DNA of 10,453 nucleotides from DASTOB01 sp035720425 (GTDB lineage: Bacteria > Chloroflexota > Limnocylindria > Limnocylindrales > CSP1-4). This document shows positions 6,637 to 10,453 of this stretch, piece after piece. The stretch lies in NCBI GenBank assembly GCA_035720425.1, contig DASTOB010000072.1, forward strand, positions 1 through 10,453, given 5' to 3'. The position numbers and the translations under genes were made by a program. A model generated the notes under the pieces. The model was not told the DNA's origin and made no database searches. It saw only the letters and a program-made list of their open reading frames with translations. Within the stretch, counting starts at the first letter, position 1. Every line of letters starts with the position of its first letter.

Positions 6637-7950
6637 TCAATTCCCGGCCAGCACCACCCGCAACACGGCCCCGTCGAGATCGGCCGCGTACAGCTCGCCG
6701 GCTTCGTCCTCGCCGAACCCGGCGATCGACCGACCGGTCTCGCCGACGATCGTCGGGTCCTGGCGATCCGAGCGGCTCGCGTCGATGACCCACAGGAGAC
6801 CGGAGCACGCGTCGGAGAAGACGTACCCACCGGCGAGGACCGGGAAGGCGGAGCCGCGATAGACCGCACCGCCGGTGACGGCGCAGCCCAGGTCATGGCC
6901 GTACTCGGCGACCGGCAGGGTCAGCTCTGGGCGAGCGCACCCCTCCCCGGACGGGTAGCAGTGGAAGCCTTCCATCCGCGCCCAGCCATAGTTCGCCCCG
7001 CCCGGCGACCCGGCGCGAAGGACGTCGATCTCCTCCCATGCGCCCTGGCCGACGTCCCCGATCCACAGGTCTCCGGTTGCCCGGTCGAACGAGATGCGCC
7101 ATGGGTTGCGCAGCCCGTACAGGAAGATCTCGGGATGCACGCCGCCGCGGCCGACGAACGGGTTGTCGGTCGGGATGCCGTAGGCGCGGCCGGCGGGCCG
7201 ATCGTCCACGTCGATCCGCAGGATCTTGCCGAGGAGCGTGTCGAGGCGCTGGCCGTTGTCGTGCGGATCGCCGGCCGAGCCGCCGTCGCCCGTCGCGACG
7301 GCGAGGTACCCGTCCGGACCGAAAGCAAGGCCGCCGCCGTTGTGATTGCCGAACGGCTGGTCGATCCGAAGCAGCACGGTTTCGGTGGCCGGATCGACCC
7401 GATCGGCGTCCGGCGTTCCGACGGCATACGAGGCCACCACCGTGTCGCCGGCGAGGTCTGTGTAGTTGACGAACAGCCGCGGATCGTCGGGGAAGCGCGG
7501 ATGGAAGGCAAGGCCCAGCAGGCCGCGCTCGCCGCCCGCCGCGGTGCGCGAGCTGACGTCGAGGAACGGCTGGCCGACGATCTCGCCGTCACGGACGATC
7601 CGGATGGTGCCACCCTGCTCGACGACGAACAGCCTGCCGCTCCCGTCCCCCGCGTTGGCGATGTCGAGCGGCCGTCCCGGTAGCGTGGCGATCGGTTCGA
7701 GGGTGAGGCGGATCGACGCGGGGTCGAACGGGGGAGCGGTGGCCCACGGCGAGGCGGGCGGGGCGTCCGAAGTCGGCGCACCCGACGGCGGGGCACCCGA
7801 CCCGGTGGGCGCGGTCGGGCCCGACGCCGACGGGGTGACCGACCCGACCGGGCGATCCGGGCCGGGACCCGATCCGCAGGCCGCCACGGCGAGCGCGGCC
7901 GTCAGCGCGATGGCGCGCACGAGGGGGCCGCGGGGAAACATCGGCGACAT
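6637..7950 (-). CDS. PQQ-dependent sugar dehydrogenase-like lipoprotein (glucose/sorbosone dehydrogenase family)
   Basis: A 437-residue protein with a lipoprotein signal peptide (RAIALTAALAVAAC, lipobox Cys 25 counted from 7950), then a Gly/Pro/Ser/Thr/Ala linker to about residue 75, then a six-bladed beta-propeller of the soluble quinoprotein glucose/sorbosone dehydrogenase family. Family motifs are clear: GLLGLAFHPRFPDDPRLFVN, NHNGGGLAFGPDGYLAVATG with H203 as the likely catalytic His, LLGKILRIDVDD, YGLRNPWRISFD with R281, and GDVGQGAWEEIDVL. The family oxidises sugars or other alcohols and aldehydes using PQQ and calcium; the real substrate and acceptor here are unknown. It would act outside the membrane, anchored by lipid. 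No PQQ synthesis genes are visible. ATG 7950 is the longest start; ATG 7941 is equally possible and sits 7 bases after a TACGAT -10-like box, as in leaderless genes. It is divergent from the cupin gene. Confidence 0.92.
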   Translation of the reverse strand: MSPMFPRGPLVRAIALTAALAVAACGSGPGPDRPVGSVTPSASGPTAPTGSGAPPSGAPTSDAPPASPWATAPPFDPASIRLTLEPIATLPGRPLDIANAGDGSGRLFVVEQGGTIRIVRDGEIVGQPFLDVSSRTAAGGERGLLGLAFHPRFPDDPRLFVNYTDLAGDTVVASYAVGTPDADRVDPATETVLLRIDQPFGNHNGGGLAFGPDGYLAVATGDGGSAGDPHDNGQRLDTLLGKILRIDVDDRPAGRAYGIPTDNPFVGRGGVHPEIFLYGLRNPWRISFDRATGDLWIGDVGQGAWEEIDVLRAGSPGGANYGWARMEGFHCYPSGEGCARPELTLPVAEYGHDLGCAVTGGAVYRGSAFPVLAGGYVFSDACSGLLWVIDASRSDRQDPTIVGETGRSIAGFGEDEAGELYAADLDGAVLRVVLAGN

Positions 7951-7954
7951 CGTA
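7949..7954 (-). promoter_or_regulatory. possible -10 box for the quinoprotein gene
   Basis: On the - strand TACGAT occupies 7954-7949 and ends 7 bases before the in-frame ATG at 7941. That distance is typical of leaderless transcripts. If the box is used, translation must begin at 7941, not 7950, because the box overlaps the 7950 ATG. No good -35 box is seen; an inverted-repeat arm occupies that position. Confidence 0.35.
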
Positions 7955-7976
7955 GGCTGATACGCTCCGATCAGCC
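7955..7976. promoter_or_regulatory. inverted repeat, candidate operator shared by divergent genes
   Basis: GGCTGAT at 7955-7961 and ATCAGCC at 7970-7976 form a perfect 7-base inverted repeat with an 8-base spacer. The dyad sits in the 50-base gap between the divergent quinoprotein and cupin genes. It abuts the candidate -10 of the former and covers the candidate extended -10 of the latter, so a bound dimeric repressor could block both. No regulator gene is adjacent, so the binding protein is unknown. Confidence 0.5.
7958..7966 (+). promoter_or_regulatory. possible extended -10 promoter of the cupin gene
   Basis: TGATACGCT contains a TG dinucleotide one base before TACGCT (7961-7966), the form of an extended -10 element that can work without a good -35. 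Transcription would start near 7973, giving a leader of about 28 bases that includes the strong ribosome site. The element lies inside the inverted repeat. Confidence 0.4.
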
Positions 7977-7991
7977 GTCGAGGTTCCCGCC

Positions 7992-7996
7992 GGAGG
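7992..7996 (+). promoter_or_regulatory. cupin gene ribosome binding site
   Basis: GGAGG at 7992-7996 is the strongest Shine-Dalgarno match noticed in this window. It lies 4 bases before the ATG at 8001, slightly close but clearly fixing that start. Confidence 0.75.
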
Positions 7997-8000
7997 TGCC

Positions 8001-8327
8001 ATGGACGCCCACGAGCTCGCCGACCTGCGTGCCCGCCAGTCCGCGGCGGGTCGCGCCTACCTCGAGTTCCTGCGCGTACCGGACCTGTCGGCCGGGCTCT
8101 ATGTGCTGCCCGCCGGCGGAACCGATCCGCAGCAGCCGCATGGCGAGGACGAGCTCTACTACGTCGTCTCCGGGCGGGCCCGGATCCGGGTCGGCGACGA
8201 GGATCGCGCGGTCACCGCCGGATCAACGGTCTTCGTCGGAGCAACCGTGCCGCATCGCTTCCACGACATCGAGGAAGAGCTCGTGATCCTCGTCATGTTC
8301 GGCCCGGCGGAAGGGTCCCGCCGCTAG
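8001..8327 (+). CDS. small cupin-domain protein
   Basis: A 108-residue single-domain cupin (small beta-barrel, often metal-binding). Motif 1 reads QPHGEDELYYVVSG: His 47 and Glu 51 are in metal-ligand positions, but the first His of the usual HxH is Gln 45. Motif 2 is GSTVFVGATVPHRFHDI, with His 85 as the remaining ligand. The metal site is therefore three-ligand or altered. Residues 1-30 form a helix and strand lead-in (ARQSAAGRAYLEFLRVPDLSAGLY) common in small stand-alone cupins. No signal peptide is seen, so it should be cytoplasmic. Function cannot be given: such proteins include isomerases, dioxygenases and sugar- or ligand-binding proteins. It is divergent from the quinoprotein gene across 50 bases with a shared dyad. 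Its stop codon shares the bases CTAG with the stop of the convergent DUF72 gene. Confidence 0.88.
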   Translation: MDAHELADLRARQSAAGRAYLEFLRVPDLSAGLYVLPAGGTDPQQPHGEDELYYVVSGRARIRVGDEDRAVTAGSTVFVGATVPHRFHDIEEELVILVMFGPAEGSRR

Positions 8328-9085
8328 GCGTCGGCCGCCGCGAGACGGACGTCGACCGCCGCGCGCAGGGCCGACGCGTAGGCAGGCGCGAGGCCTGCCT
8401 CGTCGTGACGGAAGAAGACGAACGCGTCGGAGCCCGCCTCGAGGAACGGGATGAGCCGGGCGGCCCACGCGTCGATCTCGGCCGGCTCGTAGGCGAGTCG
8501 CCGCAGGCGGAGGTACAGGAAGCGGCCGGTCAGCCGGAGTGCCGGCGGTCCGTCGTCGTCGGGGAGTTCCGTTGCGCAGAGGGTCGCCCCGGCCCGGGCG
8601 AGGGCATCGAACGTCTCGTCCACGTGCCATGACGGGTCCTGGAACTCGACCGTCAGCGGGAGCTCATTGGGCCACGCGGCGAGCAGCGCGGCGAGCCGGG
8701 CGTAATCGCGCCGGACCGGATCCGGAACCCGGAACAGGACGCTGCCGAGCCGATCGCCGAACCGGGTCAGGGGCGCGGTCAGCCACGGCACGCTCGCCCC
8801 GGGATCCACGGCGAACGCGCGGTATGAGCCGCCGCGCTGGGCCTTGACGGTGAAGCGGAACGTCTCCGGCGTCGCCCCCAGCCAGGCGGCGACCTTGGCC
8901 TCGCTCGGCTGCTGGTAGTACGTGTTGTTCAACTCGCACGCGTCGAGGCGTGCGGCGTAGAACGGCAGGAGTCCGTCCGCCCGGGTGCCGGCGGGGTAGA
9001 AGGCCGGCGACCAGCCCGGGTAGGCGAACCCGCTCGTGCCGGCGTAGAGATGACCGGCCGGCCGCTCGCCGATGGTGCCCGTCAG
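8324..9085 (-). CDS. DUF72 (YecE-like) family protein
   Basis: A DUF72 protein of about 253 residues with a TIM-barrel-like fold and unknown biochemical role. The family pattern is complete: LYAGTSGFAYPGW near the N-terminus, LPFYAARLDACELNNTYYQQP (about 39-60), AAWLGATPETFRFTVKAQRG (about 66-84), LTVEFQDPSWH in the middle, and FVFFRHDEAGLAPAYA near the end, the last replacing the usual FFNN-type motif. There is no ATG, GTG or TTG at a sensible place. The conserved N-terminus begins just after the end of the MarR gene, and the only standard-type codon there is CTG at 9085, which overlaps the MarR TGA stop in the arrangement CTGA. I take this as a coupled CTG start, but a start inside the MarR gene cannot be excluded. 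The gene ends in a CTAG shared with the convergent cupin gene. Confidence 0.87.
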   Translation of the reverse strand: MTGTIGERPAGHLYAGTSGFAYPGWSPAFYPAGTRADGLLPFYAARLDACELNNTYYQQPSEAKVAAWLGATPETFRFTVKAQRGGSYRAFAVDPGASVPWLTAPLTRFGDRLGSVLFRVPDPVRRDYARLAALLAAWPNELPLTVEFQDPSWHVDETFDALARAGATLCATELPDDDGPPALRLTGRFLYLRLRRLAYEPAEIDAWAARLIPFLEAGSDAFVFFRHDEAGLAPAYASALRAAVDVRLAAADA

Positions 9086-9663
9086 CTCGCGGTGATCGCC
9101 ACGCGCGGACGTCCGTCGCCCGACGCGCTGCCGGGCAGCGACGCATCGGCCGGTGCGTCGTCGACCGCGCAGTGGTCCGGCATCGGCCAACCGGGCCCGG
9201 CCCGGTCGGCGATGAAGCGGAGCGTCCGCTCGAGGTCCGCGAGGTCGCGCTCCGGGACGACCGACAGGAAGTACGCCTCGATGCCGCGCAGGTGGGTCGT
9301 CGCCGCGCTGCGCATTCGCTCGAGACCGGCCGGGGTGAGGACCGCCTCGGCCCCCCGGGCGTCCGACAGGCATTGGCTGCGCTCGACGAGCCCGTCGGCG
9401 ACGAGCCGATCGATGAGCCGGGTCACCCCGCTCCGGCTCAGCACGACGAGGTCCGCCAGCTGGCTCATCCGAAGCCGCCGGTCCGGCGCCTGGGCGATCT
9501 GGAGGAGCGCGTCATACTCGGGCAGCGTCAGGCCGTGCTCCGCCCGCAGCTCCTCGTCGAGGCGGCGGCTGAGGCGTGCGTGGGCGAGCAGGAACGCCCG
9601 CCACGCGCCAAGGCGCGGGTCGTTCGAGGCAGACGTGGTCGGCGCCGGTTCGATGCGGCTCAT
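9082..9663 (-). CDS. MarR-family transcriptional regulator
   Basis: A 193-residue winged-helix regulator of the MarR family, which binds DNA as a dimer and is usually released by small phenolic or other ligands or by oxidation. An N-terminal dimerisation helix (AWRAFLLAHARLSRRLDEEL) leads to HGLTLPEYDALLQIAQAP. The helix-turn-helix is MSQLADLVVLSRSGVTRLID followed by RLVADGLVERSQ, with the wing DARGAEAVLTPAG. C-terminal helices cover about 115-155. The last 40 or so residues (from about GPGWPMPDH) form an extra tail rich in Ala, Asp, Pro and Ser, beyond the usual MarR length of about 140-160. ATG 9663 lies 6 bases after a near-consensus promoter, implying a leaderless mRNA. A palindrome over the -35 box suggests autorepression. 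Its stop overlaps the probable start of the DUF72 gene, and it is divergent from the aminotransferase, its likely second target. The ligand is unknown. Confidence 0.93.
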   Translation of the reverse strand: MSRIEPAPTTSASNDPRLGAWRAFLLAHARLSRRLDEELRAEHGLTLPEYDALLQIAQAPDRRLRMSQLADLVVLSRSGVTRLIDRLVADGLVERSQCLSDARGAEAVLTPAGLERMRSAATTHLRGIEAYFLSVVPERDLADLERTLRFIADRAGPGWPMPDHCAVDDAPADASLPGSASGDGRPRVAITAS

Positions 9664-9669
9664 GCCGTG

Positions 9670-9698
9670 ATGCTACCGCGCGGTCGTTGACACGTCAA
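9670..9698 (-). promoter_or_regulatory. marR-type gene promoter (leaderless)
   Basis: On the - strand TTGACG (9698-9693) and TAGCAT (9675-9670) are separated by exactly 17 bases, the best promoter match found in the window. The -10 box ends 6 bases before the ATG at 9663, so transcription should begin at or within a base of the start codon, giving an mRNA with no leader. The absence of any Shine-Dalgarno site agrees with this. Confidence 0.7.
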
Positions 9699-9699
9699 C
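9686..9699. promoter_or_regulatory. palindromic operator, likely MarR-type binding site
   Basis: GTTGAC at 9686-9691 and GTCAAC at 9694-9699 form a perfect 6+6 palindrome around AC. MarR-family dimers commonly bind such short inverted repeats, often of the TTGAC/GTCAA kind. It overlaps the -35 box of the regulator's own promoter, so binding would block RNA polymerase. It lies about 35 bases upstream of the -10 of the divergent aminotransferase, where a bound protein might repress or activate. Confidence 0.65.
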
Positions 9700-9732
9700 C
9701 AGTTGCCCCCGCCGTCTCGGCGCCGGGCGGGC

Positions 9733-9741
9733 TGCTAGCAT
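9733..9741 (+). promoter_or_regulatory. possible extended -10 promoter of the aminotransferase gene
   Basis: TGCTAGCAT contains TG, one base, then TAGCAT (9736-9741), the same -10 hexamer as the divergent regulator promoter. It ends 10 bases before the ATG at 9752, so the leader would be only 3-4 bases, almost leaderless. No -35 match is seen at 16-18 bases. Confidence 0.45.
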
Positions 9742-9751
9742 CGACGCCACC

Positions 9752-10453
9752 ATGATCGTCACGACCGCCACGCTCGACGTCGACGCCCTGCGCGCCCGTT
9801 TCCCGGCCCTGTCCGTCGAGCACGACGGGCGGCCGCTCGCCTTCCTCGATGGGCCGGGCGGCACGCAGGTTCCCGGGTCCGTCATCGACGCGGTCGCCGC
9901 CTACTACCGCGACTCGAACGCGAACGCCGGGGGCGCGTTCGCGACGAGCGAGCGGAGTGACGCGATCCTCGCGGACGCTCACCGGGCGATCGCGGACCTC
10001 GTCGGCGCGGCGAGCCCCGACGAGATCACCTTCGGCGCGAACATGACGTCGCTCACGTTCCACGTGTCGCGCTCGATCGCGGCGACGTGGCAACCCGGCG
10101 ATGAGGTCGTCGTGACCACGCTCGACCACGACGCGAACGTGAGCCCATGGCGCGCCGCGGCCGGTGACCGGGGCATCCGCGTCCACACCGTCGGCATCCG
10201 GACGGCCGACTGCACGCTCGACCTCGACGACCTCGACCGGGTGCTGTCGCCGCGAACCCGGCTCGTCGCGGTGGGCTGGGCGTCGAACGCGGTGGGCACG
10301 ATCAACCCCGTTGCGGAGATCGTGCGCCGGGCTCACGCGGTCGGCGCGTGGACCTACGTCGACGCGGTGCACTGGGCCCCGCACGGCCCGATCGACGTCC
10401 GGGCGATCGACACGGACTTCCTCGCCTGCTCCGTCTACAAGTTCTTCGGCCCG
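9752..10453 (+). CDS. class V aminotransferase, cysteine desulfurase-like protein (5' part, runs off the window)
   Basis: The first 234 residues of a pyridoxal-phosphate enzyme; the frame is open to the last base of the window. It resembles the cysteine-desulfurase-like subgroup of class V aminotransferases rather than housekeeping IscS or SufS. Diagnostic stretches are RPLAFLDGPGGTQVP (about 27-41), NMTSLTF from 97, TTLDHDANVSPW with H126, WASNAVGTINP, and VDAVHWAPHGPIDV with D204 and H207. D204 is the residue expected to hold the PLP ring nitrogen and H207 lies near it. CSVYKFFGP gives K230, the expected PLP-binding lysine. The part that would hold the catalytic Cys of a true desulfurase is outside the window, so desulfurase activity is unproven. 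ATG 9752 has no ribosome site but lies just after a TAGCAT box. It is divergent from the MarR-type regulator and may be under its control. Confidence 0.92.
   Translation, partial: MIVTTATLDVDALRARFPALSVEHDGRPLAFLDGPGGTQVPGSVIDAVAAYYRDSNANAGGAFATSERSDAILADAHRAIADLVGAASPDEITFGANMTSLTFHVSRSIAATWQPGDEVVVTTLDHDANVSPWRAAAGDRGIRVHTVGIRTADCTLDLDDLDRVLSPRTRLVAVGWASNAVGTINPVAEIVRRAHAVGAWTYVDAVHWAPHGPIDVRAIDTDFLACSVYKFFGP

Noticed and set aside
6635..6640. Perfect TTGACA on the - strand at the end of the quinoprotein gene, as a -35 box for the AI-2E-type gene
   Set aside because: No acceptable -10 box lies 15-19 bases downstream; the sequence there is GC-rich.
6577..7683. Open frame on + strand antisense to the quinoprotein gene (368 codons)
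   Set aside because: The opposite strand encodes a clear beta-propeller dehydrogenase with signal peptide; this frame shows no recognisable domain.
9086..9373. Upstream extension of the DUF72 frame inside the MarR-type gene
   Set aside because: The added residues are Arg/Gly/Pro-rich shadow sequence of the regulator, and the DUF72 homology begins only after its stop.
1..10453. CRISPR array, tRNA, rRNA, insertion sequence, phage or toxin-antitoxin/defence genes
   Set aside because: I looked for regularly spaced repeats, transposase or integrase motifs and structured RNA sequence and found none; the gene set is metabolic, transport and regulatory.

Overview
The window is a gene-dense stretch of a high-GC bacterial chromosome (roughly 70% G+C by eye). 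Codons are strongly biased to G or C in third position, intergenic gaps are very short, and there are GTG starts and promoter-to-start distances that suggest leaderless mRNAs. This fits a free-living, aerobic or facultative soil or water bacterium, perhaps Actinomycetota or a high-GC Chloroflexota lineage. The sequence alone does not settle the phylum. No rRNA, tRNA, CRISPR array, insertion sequence or phage gene was seen, and no stretch over 300 bases lacks a gene.

Left part (1-5432, all + strand): a small DUF2255 protein, a complete homodimeric-type pyruvate dehydrogenase E1 (aceE), a two-domain chromate transporter (chrA) 33 bases after aceE, and a bacterial type IB DNA topoisomerase with its full catalytic set. 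No E2 (aceF) or E3 (lpd) gene lies beside aceE here.

Middle (5437-7950, - strand): an AI-2E/PerM-type membrane protein convergent with the topoisomerase across a 4-base gap, and upstream of it a PQQ-dependent glucose/sorbosone dehydrogenase-like lipoprotein. The dehydrogenase gene is divergent from a small cupin gene (8001-8327, +). The 50-base gap between them holds a 7+7 bp inverted repeat, a candidate shared operator.

Right part (8324-10453): a DUF72 (YecE-like) protein and a MarR-family regulator on the - strand form an overlapping pair. The regulator is divergent from a class V aminotransferase of the cysteine-desulfurase-like type, which runs off the right edge. The 88-base gap between regulator and aminotransferase carries a strong candidate promoter for the regulator, with a perfect GTTGAC-AC-GTCAAC palindrome over its -35 box. 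This looks like autoregulation and possibly control of the aminotransferase.

Most of the window is ordinary housekeeping and accessory metabolism. I found no convincing new multi-gene system. The items most worth checking are the two divergent control regions (7942-8000 and 9664-9751), the probable CTG start of the DUF72 gene, and the duplicated start region of the AI-2E-type gene.
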